DNA of 64,000 nucleotides from Littorina saxatilis (GCF_037325665.1 NC_090259.1:38375375-38439374); one strand, 5' to 3'. Shown: positions 52,087 to 63,932, numbered from the stretch's first letter. The notes: a model not told the origin generated them from the sequence alone. A program made the numbers and translations.

Positions 52087-52271
52087 TGGATCGACTGCTC
52101 AATAATTAATCAACCACTGCTACTCTGAATGAGTGGCACTTTCGGCTTCTAGCTGTCTTCTGCAAGCGTGTGACAGTACATCCTCCAGCCAGTGTGATTG
52201 TGTGCGAGTTATGATATATGACAGTTTTAATTGTCATTTTAATGCAGTTTTGTTTACACCTGGACTGCATT

Positions 52272-52447
52272 TAATGCTGCGTCGCCCCAAAACAAATAAC
52301 GGTTTTGGGTCTGACGAAAAAAAGAACAGGGCCGGAGTGCTATGTAAATTATGAGCAATTCTTCCAAATCCATTAAAAAAAATATGACACTGCGAGATTG
52401 TTCCCGCATATTGAGCCAGCATTTTTTGTTATGGCAAATCGATGTTT
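52272..52447. repeat. Dispersed repeat, copy 2, in the KYAT 3' flank
   Basis: Same blocks as the copy at 34119. It starts about 190 bp after the KYAT stop codon, so it may lie in the 3' UTR. Confidence 0.75.
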
Positions 52448-53041
52448 GTCCTTTCTTCATGATGTTGATGATTCCATTTTTTTACCAGAGATATTACCAT
52501 ATATGGTGTGTTTGGCCTTACTGTTTGGACAGCTATCCTGACTCGGTGATTTATTTATTCAGACCCTGTTTGTATAATTTTAAAAGTACAGCGGTACCTG
52601 CGATGTGAGGCCCCTATGATAACAGTTAGCCCACCTCACAGTTAAGCCTGTCCTTAATTGGACGAAGTCGACTACGCGTAGCTCACTTCGCGAAGCTACC
52701 GGAACTAGACTTCGACGAAGTCCAAGGGAAGGCACTCTGGCGGAGAAGAGAGTTATCTTTTCTTGTCTTGGCGTCTCAAATCTTATTAGCCAGAAAGCGC
52801 ATGCGCGTAGTCTCGACCAGCGCGTGGTGCGCTTCTTTCTGAGTACTTTACGTCACAAATTGTACTTTACGTACTTGATGATGACGCAAATTAATTGTTA
52901 CACATAGTTATGTGTTCTATTTTGTTTACTGAGCACGGCCGGGACCAGTCGGCGTGAGCGCTGGGATTTCGAGTATCATTCAACATGTCAATGCATCACA
53001 GTATGAAATAATACAGGTAGGAGGTTAGTTCTTGTAAGCTA

Positions 53042-54665
53042 CTCACAAAAACTTAAGGATCACTTGCACACAAATTCATAACTTTCCAAATAAGAAAGCC
53101 AATGCGTTGGTATTTGGCAAACGTTTAATTCAATGCTTTAGCGATAACGATACAACATTTTCTTCAATTTCGAGCAATCGTTTGGTCTGTACATTTTATA
53201 AAAGTGTGTACGTATCGAAATTTAATTTCACAAAGTCGTTGAAATCACAAGACATGGCATTCAGATGCTCCCAAAAGTTCAGTAATGCGTGTAACCGCCA
53301 TGGCTGTTCTGGCACTCGACGCAGCGAGTCCTCTTAGAGTTGACCAGGGTGGCGAAGATCCTCTGTGGAAGCGCCTGCCACTCAGTCTGCAGCATCTGGT
53401 AGAGGTGCTGGACATCCCTGGGAGGGGGGAGGTTGCTCCTCACTTTGCGATCCAACTCATCCCAGAGGTTCTTAATCGGGTTGAGATCGGGACTGCACGC
53501 TGGCCACTCCATTATGTTGACTCCAGACTGCTGCAGGAAGTCGTTGACCACCCTTGCACTGTGGGGGCGAGCGTTGTCATCCTGGTAGAAAGCCTGCGGT
53601 CCCATCTGCTGCAGTGTAGGCACAGTCAGCGGTCGAAGGATCTCATCCCGGTATCGGAGGCCAGTCAGGTTACCCTGTACATGAAACAAGGGTGTTCTGT
53701 GGTGAAGGCTGAAGGCCCCCCAGACCATTACAGAACCTCCACCAAAGGCCACCTTTTCTTGGACAGTGGCGTCAATTTAGCGTTCCCCTTGGCGCCTCCA
53801 GACCCTCAAGTCAGTCGTCGTTGTGGTTCAGGGTGAAACGTGATTCATCACTGAACAGAACCTGGGACCATTGCTGACGTGTCCACCTCACGTGACGTCT
53901 GTAGAAGGCGCGGCGTGCTGCCCTATGGGCTGGAGTTAAGCGTGGCCGTACAGCTGGGCGACGAGAACGGAGGTTAAACCCATGAAGGCGATTCCGTATG
54001 GTCTGGTGGCTGATGGTGGTGTTAGTAGCCACCCTCAGCTGCCTTCGAATAATGCTGGAAGAGGCTGTTCTTGTTTGCAAGGCTAGTCGTTCAATGAGAC
54101 GATCTTCACGTGGAGTTGTCTTTTTTGGTCGCCCAAGTCTGCGTCTTTCCTGGAACCTCCCAGTGGCTGTGAAACGTTGAATCAGTCTGACAATGACCGA
54201 GATGGACACGTGAAGTCGCCTGGCCACTTCTCGCTTGGGGACACCATCTTGGAACCATGCAAAAGCTCGTCCCCTCTCAAACTCGTTCGATTTTCGTTGT
54301 GGGGGCATTGTCAGATAATGCCTAAAACTGGTGGTATGTCTTCTCAAAAAGCCAAGCAAGTGACAGCATCTCACACATAAACAGCAGTGCTTGCACGTGC
54401 ATAATGTTTTTTCCATGTGGCTTGTGCAATGTGTTCGGGCTGAACGGTCCAAAACAAGGTTCTTTTTCGCAAGTTTCCGCTTTTTCTTTTGCTACCAAGC
54501 TCAGTAGTAGAGAATCCTATGCAATTTTCCCACTAACACAAAATCGCCCACTTACAGCTGAATAAGAATTCATAACAATTTGGTTTGACTGAGAAATAAA
54601 TAACAGTAGCGAACTGATTTTATTGAGCACCTGTTTTCTCATAGTGATCCTTAACTTTGTGTGAG
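53042..54665 (-). mobile_element. Tc1-like transposon (1624 bp), inner element of the second nest
   Basis: CTCACAAAAACTTAAGGATC at the left and GATCCTTAACTTTGTGTGAG at the right are near-perfect inverted ends flanked by TA. It carries a transposase gene on the - strand that is disrupted. Confidence 0.92.
53279..54309 (-). pseudogene. Tc1-like transposase pseudogene
   Basis: On the - strand the gene begins MPPQRKSNEFERGRAFAW (ATG at about 54309), with a helix-turn-helix pair (VPKREVARRLHVSISVIVRL; GRPKKTTPREDRLIERLA). The first catalytic aspartate is in SDESRF. Just after NHNDD there is a stop plus a frame change (around 53770-53820), and the frame resumes as AFGGGSVMVWGAF, QDDNARPHSA (second aspartate) and SPDLNPIKNLWDEL. 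In Tc1 transposases the last motif reads NPIEHLW; here the catalytic Glu is Lys. It is therefore inactive on two counts. Confidence 0.9.
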
Positions 54666-55120
54666 TAGTGTACTTCGGGTCAACCAAAGTCGATAAATTC
54701 ATTCTTCACCACGGCATTGAGTCTGATTTTGTCGTCCATCTTGAATCGAAAAGCACTCTTCTTACAAAAAAACCAACTTTGTTGCGAGCTACGGCAAAGC
54801 TTCGCATGTCAAAACTTGCGAAGCAAAGTAGAGGTCAAGGTACCACGCCGCAGCTGCGGGTTTTTGATATTAAGACTTCGCGAAGCTTCGTGTAGTCGAC
54901 TACGGGCTCAATTAAGGACGGGCTTAAAGGACACCTTCTGTTGTCCCTTTGTCAATTATCTTGACCAAAATATACCTGTCATAACAGGCCACCTACAATG
55001 TAGGGACACCTTTGGCTGGTCCCATCTGGTATCCTTTTATCGCTTGTACCACTGCATGAAGAGAGCAGACATTTTTCTGTTCTATTTTAAATGTTATATA
55101 TTTTGTGGGTTTTCTGTGTA

Positions 55121-55698
55121 CCGTACTTTCCGGGTTACAAGGCGCTACAGCGCATAAGGCGCACCCCCCTCTTTTAAAAAAAAAATTGTATTCCAGTCAC
55201 CTATTGGGCGCAGGGGGCCGATAGGGCGCACCAAAATTAAAAAAGTATACCGGTCGATGAAAATAAGCTGCACATCAAAGGAAGAATACAGAGTGGAAAT
55301 ATGTGGGCTCTGTGTGTGCGGCGAGATCAAAGGCAGGTCCATTGTGATAGCTGGGTTGCCTTGTTTAGACACTGACCTTCTTCCCAGGGGTCAATGACCC
55401 AGTTTTTGCTATGAGAGGTGGTTCCCCTGTCATAGATCTGAGAGAGGAAACACTTCCTGCACTGGGGTCAGTGACCGAGTTTAACCTATGGGGCGGTCTC
55501 TTTGATGTCTTGAGAGGAAACTTGGCCAGGGTAGTACCTAGTAGCTGAAACATGCATTATCACAAGTTGTTTGACTGGTACTCAGGCGGTCTCTTTGATT
55601 TTTTTCGTATTTCATACACGGATTAGGCGCTTCCTTATACAAGACGCAGGGGTGAAACTCGAGGAAAAAAGTCGCGCCTTATGACCCGGAAAGTACGG
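55121..55698. mobile_element. TIR element with CCGTACTTTCCGGG ends
   Basis: CCGTACTTTCCGGGTTACAA at the left is mirrored at the right (about 25 bp with few mismatches), flanked by TA. The 578-bp interior has no coding signal. A related end (ACCGTATTTGACGGACTACA) is at about 24743. Confidence 0.8.
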
Positions 55699-55933
55699 TA
55701 TATGCTTAGATTGTTACTCAGACTTTGCATCTACACATGTTGGTATGTCTTTTTTTCTGATATTAAAGAACTGCGTAGAGGTCTTGCAAGATATGATGTT
55801 GTTTTCTACCGGATATAGATACGAACATAAAATAGTTCCTGACCATGTTGCAAACACACACTCAAGGACACACAGATAAATGCAAGGATGCAAGTAGCTA
55901 ACACATACAGTACTGTGTGTTTTTGCATCTGTT

Positions 55934-56428
55934 ACAGTGCAGCTCACAGCCTTCGTTTTGCGTTTTTGTTGCAGCTGACTGCATTTACAGTTCAAAAATC
56001 CTCCTATGGTAGTAAAACAAACCCAAAACTACCCAACAACGACATCTGTGAAGCTCGACAGTTTCTCGTTTACGCGAGTGCATAAATTAACCTAGTTATT
56101 TTAGTGGTGTTTGGTCGGAGTTCGATTCAACTGAGTGATTCCGGCCTCCATTTTGTTTTACACAAACTCATGATGATGTCCGACATAGTTTGCTAGTGAC
56201 GTGTCTTTTTGTGCATGATGTGATCTACCTGATCTAAATTTAGATCCAAAAATAGGTCAAGACCAGCCGGGTCCGAGTACGAAATTAATTCTTAAAAAAA
56301 AATCGCAGTTCTTTACTCTTTGGGTGCAAGTCAATGAAACTTGGTAGTTCTTCTAACGGATAGCTGCCTGAGGTATGACTAAAAGCCCCAGGGGCTCCGT
56401 GCACCTGGATTTGACAAGTTCAGTACCT
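55934..56428. mobile_element. TTAA-flanked MITE (T2-like), copy 2, inverted
   Basis: Reverse complement of the 37871 copy over nearly its full length (for example GAGTGATTCCGGCCTCCATT and GACCAGCCGGGTCCGAGTAC). The right end retains TTAA; the left end is eroded. Confidence 0.8.
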
Positions 56429-56439
56429 TTAAGAGGCAT

Positions 56440-57514
56440 CATTGTGTTTGAAATGATTTTTCTGAGTGTGTGTATGTGTGTGTGTGTATGTGTGTGTTGA
56501 GTGTGTGTGTGTGTTGAGTGTGTCAGAGAGAGGGAGAAAGAAAGCGAGAGAGAATTGAGAGGCGGAGAAAGAAAGCGAGAAAGAATTGCAATGCACTATC
56601 TCAAGCAGTTTTTTGTGCTGTCTACCCATACAGTAGGGATATATATGAATACAAAACAAGTGTATTGCAGCATCGGAAGCCTACAAACACACATGCACAC
56701 TCGCACACATATACACACACACAAACACATACAAACACATGCACATTCACACACACAAACTTGCATCCTTCATGTGAATAAAATGTTAGTCTTTTGAAAA
56801 AGGCACTGAATAGTATATTGTAGGTCATGTCGCTCCATTCAGATGAGGCAGATCTGTTTAGATAAAATAAAAACAACACGGAAGACTAGCTTATAGAACG
56901 ATTATTCATAAACAAAACGAAACATTCACCAGTACACTGACCTAATTGTTTTTGTAGACTGATATACAAATTACTAGAAGATAAATAACAGAACTTTGGC
57001 ATGAAACTTCAGACCTCCATATGGCGAGAGTCAAAAGGCTAGCTCTCTCTGTTAAAACAAGTTTTGGTGTCTTTGACTAGGTGACAAAAAGCCACACTAT
57101 AAGCTTAGCTTGTTGTGTGGTAACAAATGTTCATATCGTATTATACATGTCACCCTGTATTTCCGGAATACATTTTGTTTAAACAATGAAGTGACAAAAA
57201 GCCATAAAGACTACACTGTCCCCTGTAGATTCAGTACTTTGTTGTAACCTAAACAAAAGCAACAATAAATAAACAAAAACAAAAAAACAAAAACTAACTG
57301 AAATAACTAAATAAAACGAAATGAATAAAAACACATCCAACCATAAAAGGCATATTTCAAGAGGCCAAAAATATGTTGCTTGTAGCAATGGGATGAGAGT
57401 ACAACACAATCACAGTATTAGACTTGTGCACAAGTAAATTCTATCAAAAAGAGATATTGTATGATATGTCTTTTGATACAAAATGCTGGGGTAAATACTG
57501 ACCTGATTAAACAA

Positions 57515-57545
<31 letters not shown>

Positions 57546-58155
57546 GTTGTGATCATTTTTATGCGCCTAATCTAGATATAGCCCTAGGCGCTTACATATT
57601 AATTTCTGCCGTTTGATAATATTATATCAATGAACACGGTAACAGGAATAATCCAGCACTTATCACAAAGTGCAAATGTAACAAAATTGGGTAATTCGGA
57701 TTTTGTTTTTTTAAGTGCGACTTTTTGTATCAATGTCATTTAAAAAAACCACTTGTTATGCTCTTGAATGGGCTTGTTATAACCATCCAGTGAAAGGTCC
57801 TGAGACAAATTCTGACAGGAGGAAAAATCAATCTCTATCCGTCCATCTATGTTTCGTACCATCGCAAAAAGCATCACTTAAAATTAAATTGTTAAACTCG
57901 GCTATGTATATTGTTCCAAACAGCTCTATAAAAAAAACAAATACCATTATTGCTCAGCAAAACACACATGAGAAGTCGAACAAGTTTTCTTTTTGGGGGG
58001 GTGGAGGATTTTCCCTCTGCAGAAAATACAGATCAAGTTACACTTCTTGTGCTCTTTGATCCATTCAATTTGACAAGAAATTCAAAGCAAGTGTGGACAA
58101 TATAAGGGAGAAAACAGATTTACTAGAAAGTCAAAAATCTACTAGACGAACTCTG
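56440..58155. other. Region without a recognised gene
   Basis: CA/GT microsatellites at 56465-56530 and 56690-56760, an (ATT)n run at 57520-57546 and a SINE fragment. No coding signal. Confidence 0.45.
57540..57625 (-). mobile_element. SINE family C 3' fragment
   Basis: ATGCGCCTAATC, CTAGGCGCTTACATATTAA and TTTCTGCCGTTTGA match the distal end of the 51335 SINE. It is preceded by an (ATT)n run. Confidence 0.65.
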
Positions 58156-58358
58156 GAAATAACTCTGTTGGGTTTGTTTGGTTGTGAAAGAGTGAATATT
58201 CTCTTGGTTTTAGTGAGGCAAGCTTTCTACACTTGCTCTTTGCGCACGTGTTTCAGACACACCCCTCGCTCGTGACTGGCCCATGGATTTTTTGTCTCAC
58301 GAAATTCAAAAGTATTCACTTTTTCACAACCCATACAACCCCGACCCGAAATATTTCC
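58156..58358. mobile_element. Short TIR element, copy 2
   Basis: GAAATAACTCTGTTGGGTTT and GTGAAAGAGTGAATA, then TATTCACTTTTTCACAACCC and CCCGACCCGAAATATTTCCG. Same layout as the copy at 45118. Confidence 0.7.
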
Positions 58359-58788
58359 GAACATCGTCTATTTAAAGGACCAGACCACGCTGTTTTAAAG
58401 GTTATTAGAACCACTAACCGATGACTGAAGGTTAGAGAAATGCACCTAAAGATTCCAAAAATGTAAAGAAATTCACCGATTCGTAGCTTAATCATTGTGA
58501 TTTAATTAAAAACGTTCCGCCAAATTCGTCTGCTAAACGAGACTTCGAAATGGCCGCCAGTAGACGAGAACCGGCTGTGACGTCACTTAGTGTTTGGAAA
58601 CCGAAAGTTACAGCTTACGCTCAAGTGGGCGTTTGCCTAAATCGAGCATCAACAGCACGCCGAAGGAATGCGCACGGCTGCTGATAGCTATGAAGTATAG
58701 AAAAAAGGTTCAGGCATCAGTTGTCACCTTTTTCCGATGGGCTTACAACTTCTGCAGCAAGACTGATTAACTGGAAACGGCCAACACG

Positions 58789-58979
58789 ATGTGCTGTGTT
58801 TCGCGACACTTTCTTCCAATGCGAACGCAGTTAAGCCGGCAAGAAAACCTGGCACACACAAAACAGCTGTTGCCTAATGCAGTTCCAGTTCCGACAATTG
58901 TTGACCACTCACAGGAGGTCAGAAACCGGATACCAATGTCATCAGAACGATCTGCTTTCACTAAACGCAGACGAAAGGA
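58789..58979 (+). pseudogene. THAP-domain-like fragment
   Basis: Frame with MCCVSRHFLPMRTQ, HTKQLLPNAVPVPTIVDH and KRRRKE, then a GTGAGT donor. Only the CxxxHF and AVPxI parts of a THAP domain are visible. The first two THAP cysteines would lie upstream in another exon or frame and were not found. Confidence 0.4.
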
Positions 58980-59451
58980 AGTGAGTACATGTATACTGAA
59001 TGTGTTCTGTAAGGGATAGGGGTTCAGTGTCACTGGGCGTTTTTGTCAGACTGACAGTATTTGTAGTGGAATGGCATCTGTTCCTAATTTTAAGCACATG
59101 TGTTAAGATTACAGATTAAAACATATATCTGTTACTACATGTCCGTCCCCATGCACCCACCTTAAAGTTCCCTCTCTCTCTCCCTCTTTTACACTCACCT
59201 GGGTAATCGATGAGTCTCAGGTTTAATCAGTGTCCGTCCATATACACATAGACATTCACACAAACACACACACGTTGTTATAGTTGTTATCTAATTCAGT
59301 GTTGTATTAAATAGATAAAGAAATCGTTAATACAGCAAGCTTGCATGAATAATTTGCTGTTGTCCTTTTTTTCAGATCAGGTTCTGTAATACAGTAATTA
59401 TAATTAATACAAGTACAAATTCATGTTTGCAGTCATACTCATAGTGTGTGA

Positions 59452-59453
59452 GT

Positions 59454-59495
<42 letters not shown>
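59452..59495. repeat. (GT)n microsatellite
   Basis: About 20 GT units within the 58376-61905 element. Confidence 0.93.
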
Positions 59496-59497
<2 letters not shown>

Positions 59498-60324
59498 AGC
59501 ACTTTGATACTTAAAACATCTGTGTTATTTGATTTTATTACAAAACTGCAGTCAGAATATTAAGCAGACCTATTCCAACAATACATTTTGATCAGCAGTA
59601 AATGTAATGTCAAATTATGAACAACAATCATGTGAGCAGATATATCTAACAGAAACAAATAGTCTAGCAAAATAATACAACCAAGTACATGTATGGACAT
59701 CATCATCCACATAAAAAAATTGATTGTAGGAAGAGCACTCTGTGTTATTACCACTGCTTCAGTCAAACTGCCAGTTCAACTTTATCTCTGTGGGTTGTTT
59801 TTTTTTCTCTCGGAGTAACATGGGGAAAAAAACCTTTAAAAAACTTGCATGCAACAGAGCTGGATTGTTTCTAGTGATCATGCAGCATGATTTATCCGCA
59901 TAGAAAACTACTGAAACACCTAAACAGAAATAGCAATGTCTACAGAAAAAACCCACTGTTTGATTGCTGTCTGTAGTACTCCTCTTGCTAACAGTGGCAT
60001 TAAAATAATTAAAACTAAGCTATGCTCTCTTGGGGGGGAAAAAGTGCTCTAAGTACTTTTTGTGTCTACATAGGCAAAACAAAACTATGCAATGTTTCAG
60101 ATTTCCTGACCCACCCTATGTTTTTCCTCCTTATCCTGGACTATTTTGGACTCTTACAAAAATGTAGGCTACTTCAAAAATGACAAATCTTAATTTTGCA
60201 GGCTTACAAGGAAATTGACTCTTCTCTTACAACCAGAATACACCATGATTTCAAGCAAATAAAAAAACTACATGCACCTGAGAAAAAAAACACTTTAAAT
60301 CAAGAAGTTAGACCTCCTAACCCC

Positions 60325-60720
60325 AGCTTTTCAATTCAATTCAATACGTTGTTGATGTTGATTATGGAGCTTAACGTCCTCCCAGGTAACTAGGGACCTA
60401 TATTGGGGCATGATTTTTTATACAATGTTAAAAGTGTAGGGTGTAATGGGGGGGGAGGGGGACTGGAGGGTGACGGGGTGTAGTCGCTAATAAATTTAAA
60501 GGTGCGTTTATTATCTAATATACCAGACATTTTGTTTTGGCTGGTGTACAGAATAACATCACATAAAATCGCACTCGCAAAACATACAAAACACATAAAA
60601 TGTACACATCAGTACACACATAACCCAAACCACACATATCCATACCAGCACCATCACACACATATCCACATACATACTCTAGTTTGTACATTATAAAAAT
60701 AAATACATTATGATTAATAT
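60325..60720 (-). mobile_element. Retroposon 3' end fragment
   Basis: On the - strand TACCTGGGAGGACGTTAAGC and TCCATAATCAACATC is followed by a (TTGAA)n-like tail, similar in style to the ACGTTAAACACCAAATAAAG retroposon terminus. It lies within the 58376-61905 TIR element. Confidence 0.4.
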
Positions 60721-61175
60721 CATTACTAGTCAACTTAAATTAAGGCTCAAAATAGGTCTTAGTTCTGATGAAAAAGTGATTGTGTTGTAATATTGGTTAT
60801 TACTGAGTGTTGATGTTACAATGATTACATTATAAAAACAACAACAGAACAATGTGAAGAGCAAACTTCTTCTGTGGGCATGCAAGTGAGTTAATCTTGT
60901 GTGTGTGTGTGTGTGAAACTATATGTGACTGAGTATTACAAATTTAAATGACAACAGTTTTCTTGATAGCCTTTAAAAACAACAACAAATACATACATTT
61001 AACAATCAAACAAATATAGGCACCTCAAAAAAAGTTGTATGTACACCTTCGTGGCTGGTGATGCATTCTTGCTCCCCTGCAAGTTTTCATTCTACAATGT
61101 ACCTCAGGCTAGCTTCCTCTCTCTCTCAAATCTGCCCCTCCCACACAATACAACAGGTACAGTGGCCACTCTGAC

Positions 61176-61255
61176 CACAGGCGAAGGTGTCGTTCTCTGG
61201 ACCACTACTATGGAAGTAGTGGTCTAGTGAACAGAGAACGACACCTTCGCCTGTG
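61176..61255. repeat. Long perfect-arm hairpin
   Basis: Arms CACAGGCGAAGGTGTCGTTC(TCTG) at 61176-61199 and their exact complement at 61232-61255, with an inner second stem GACCACTACT/AGTAGTGGTC. Confidence 0.9.
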
Positions 61256-61698
61256 CTCTGACACCAGTCTCTGAAATAATCAAGAACAGTTAAAACTGCG
61301 ATGAGCTGTTGTTCTTTTACTCGTGAATGCAATGCATGAACACTTAAACAATATCCCACTTATTCGCGAGTGCGTTGACAAGGCGAGAGTGAATAGCACA
61401 GACTCGAAAGCAGACGATAAGTTCAGCACAGAGAGCGGGCGTGTTTACCTTTGATCGCTGAGACAAACAGTGTCGCAATTTTCATCGTCACTGTTTCACT
61501 ACTGCTGGAACTCCGCCCTCATCTTTCATGCTTGATTCGAGGAGAGAAACCGGTAGTTCGAACATGTACGGTTCAATTTCGTCTGCAGTTACGCTTGTTG
61601 TTGTCATGTTCATGATGTTGGTAAACTACCATCTCCACACGGTGTGACGTCACGGATAATTTATTCATAAGCCAGTCTCGCGAAGATCACGCGGCACA

Positions 61699-61802
61699 AT
61701 GGCGGGTCGTTTTGGAGAAGAAATCCGTCGCTTCGGTCACAAAATTCGTCGGATTACGGCCTTAGAAGATTCCGAAGTAAACCAAACATTGTTGAAGACG
61801 GT
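61699..61802 (+). CDS. Exon-like short frame of unknown function
   Basis: The ATG opens MAGRFGEEIRRFGHKI, then RRITALEDSEVNQTLLKT, and a GTAAGA donor. It lies near the right end of the TTAA element. It may belong to that element or to an unseen gene. No family recognised. Confidence 0.2.
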
Positions 61803-62244
61803 AAGAAAGTGGTTTTCTAACTAACTGCAAACATCGGGAAGTGTTCGGTCGCGCAGGAACACGATTCGAAGCGTTTTTGACGCTAAAACAGCGTGGTCTG
61901 GTCCTTTAAGTCATTTGTGACAAGACAGGAAAACATAATTTTCTGTTATTGTCTCACAATACAAACCCCAACAAGAGAGCCAGAGAAAACAAGTCTCGTG
62001 AAGCGATATGAAAACATTCAGTCAAGTTGTCGGCATCAAAGTAACAGATTAACACCAACAAACAGTCACCGCCGAGACTATATTTAAGATAGTCTCGACT
62101 AACCACAACCAAAGACCGAGACGGGTCATGCTCGTCTCAGCGCAGCGTGCAAACTCAGTACTTAGGCCTACTGAACCTATTTTCTGTAATCCTGAGCACA
62201 GTTTTAGAGTAAACATGACATATGTATTTATTTTTTAATTCAAG

Positions 62245-62570
62245 AGAAATTGAGGAATACGATGCAACCAATTTGGTTGAAAAATGAGGGCGTGACAGTG
62301 CTGCTTCAAATTTAAAAAAACAAAACGGATATGACTTCATCAAAGACATTTATCGAAAAAAAAACAGAAGAAAAAAACCTCTGGAGATATCATACCCAGG
62401 AACTTTCATGTAAAGTTTCATGAAGATCGGTCGAACAGTTTTCTCTGAATCGCTCTACACATACATATATACACACAGACACACATACATATACACACAG
62501 ACACACATACACCACACCCTCGTCTCGATTCCCCGTCTACGTTAAAACATTTTGACTGAATGTAAAAAGC
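62245..62570. mobile_element. 3' fragment of the 49446-50712 repeat family
   Basis: GAAAAATGAGGGCGTGACAG, CATCAAAGACATTTATCGAA, GAATCGCTCTACACA and CCCTCGTCTCGATTCCCC match the longer copy. Ends in TGACTGAATGTAAAAAG. Confidence 0.8.
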
Positions 62571-62814
62571 ATCACAGTGGTACCTGCGATTACAAAAACT
62601 CCCTTTGGACCAGCCAAAAGTGTCCCTGAGACTACACATAGCAGCTGGTGGTGCCTTTAATGAGGTATATTTTGGTCAAGATAACAGAAAACGGGACATT
62701 ACCATAAGGTGTCCTCTCATCTGAGGATGAACTGTAATGACATGAAGCAGGAATCCTGTGAATGGGTAATTTCCCCAATTTTACCAGTGAAAAGATGAAA
62801 ACCTCCGTACAGGG

Positions 62815-63240
62815 AGATAACTCAGTCGGTAGCGGCGCTAGCTTGAAACCAGTGGTGCCTATAGGCGTGGGTTCAACCCCCACGTTCTTCAAGGTATTTA
62901 TTTCCTGGAGTCAACTTTGTGCAGACTAGCTCTCCTATTGAAACCAGTGGTGCCTATAGGCGTGGGTTCAACCCCCACGTTCTTCAAGGTATTTATTTCC
63001 TGGAGTCAACTTTGTGCAGCGCAGACTAGCTCTCCTAAGTGTCTGAACACACTCGTGCAGGCCGGACCATGCGCACAATAAAGATCCCAAGTTTGCCGTG
63101 AAAATCTTAGGACTTGGAAACATGTTACGTTCAAACAGAAAAAGAAAATTAGGTTAAGCGCCGTACTATTTATAAAAAAAATAAAATAAAAAAATATGGC
63201 AGCTCGCTTTTCCCATGAGTGAGCTCTTGGATTTCCAACA
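62815..63240 (+). mobile_element. tRNA-derived SINE (family D) with internal tandem duplication
   Basis: The head is tRNA-like (GGAGATAACTCAGTCGGTAG, GGGTTCAACCCCCACG). A segment of about 86 bases starting TTGAAACCAGTGGTGCC is present twice (about 62850-62935 and 62936-63022). The body continues with TGTCTGAACACACTCGTGC and ends near AGCTCGCTTTTCCCATGAG. Confidence 0.75.
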
Positions 63241-63587
63241 GTAACTATGCTTGTATTATTAATAATAATAATAATGAGGTTATTTATATGGCCCAAATCC
63301 AGTGATACAGTTCTAAGTGCCTATAAGAGTCACTCAGCTTAGTGAAGTCAAGGAATATAACAGTTTCCAAAACCATTCAAATCAGAATAAATATGGACTA
63401 CAACACCAACAAATTTCTCTCACAGATCAAAACTTAGGTCTTCTTCTTCTTCTTCTGCATTCCCGTTGCCATGCCAGACTGTAAAAAATATTCTGGACAT
63501 GAGAGGAGGAGTGGTCTTTATCAAGCAACAGTTTAACTGTAAAGTGTGACTGTCGTTTTGTTTTGTCACAATTAAACGTTCCCATAA

Positions 63588-63932
63588 GGCCACAAAAAAA
63601 AAAAGGTCTGTTTACGGTAACCCGACCGACCCTAGTTTTTAGGCCCGACCCTAATCTTTTTTTTTGGATCGTCTGAAAAAAAAATAAATAAACACATCCA
63701 AAATAGAGCTGTTTGCGCTCAAACAGCAGACGACAGAAGGGAGGTAAGCTCAAAGTACTGTTTATAGTTATGTTGGGCAAAAACAGGGATTGATGAGAAG
63801 AAATGAACTGTGAAACATCATAAAGAGGGGAGAAAAAAAAAAATGGAAAAAAACAAAAGGCCGACCTACCGACCCTATTTTTTCACCCTATGTTACCGTA
63901 AACAGACCTTTTTTTTTTTTGCCTAACATACC
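63588..63932. mobile_element. Palindromic MITE with poly(A) arms, copy 2
   Basis: AAGGCCACAAAAAAAAA, GTCTGTTTACGGTAACCCGA, mirrored by TTACCGTAAACAGACC and TTTTTTTGCC. Same family as the copy at 20408, with a different centre. Confidence 0.75.

Larger units (their letters stand above)
52646..54923. mobile_element. TTAA-flanked TIR element, middle of the second nest
   Basis: GCCTGTCCTTAATTG at the left and CAATTAAGGACGGGC at the right, flanked by TTAA. Subterminal parts are rich in AGTCGACTACG, TTCGCGAAGC and CGAAGT words. Without the inserted Tc1 element it is about 0.65 kb. Confidence 0.75.
52589..55054. mobile_element. Outer MITE of a second three-deep nest
   Basis: CAGCGGTACCTGCGAT at the left and ATCGCTTGTACCACTG at the right form imperfect inverted ends; TA precedes the left end. 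Its interior, without the insertions, is short and non-coding. A relative with CAGTGGTACCTGCGATTACA is at 62578-62720. Confidence 0.65.
58376..61905. mobile_element. 3.5 kb TTAA-flanked TIR element (Kolobok-like)
   Basis: AGGACCAGACCACGCTGTTT at the left is mirrored at the right and flanked by TTAA. Near the left end a + strand frame contains CCVSRHF and LLPNAVPVPTIVDH, resembling the second half of a THAP zinc-finger domain (CSxHF...LxxxAVPTIF), followed by a GTGAGT donor at 58980. Kolobok elements combine TTAA duplication, AGG termini and THAP-containing proteins. No transposase core was recognised. Confidence 0.6.

Noticed and set aside
53285-53836. A 183-codon + strand frame
   Set aside because: It is the antisense of the Tc1 transposase pseudogene.
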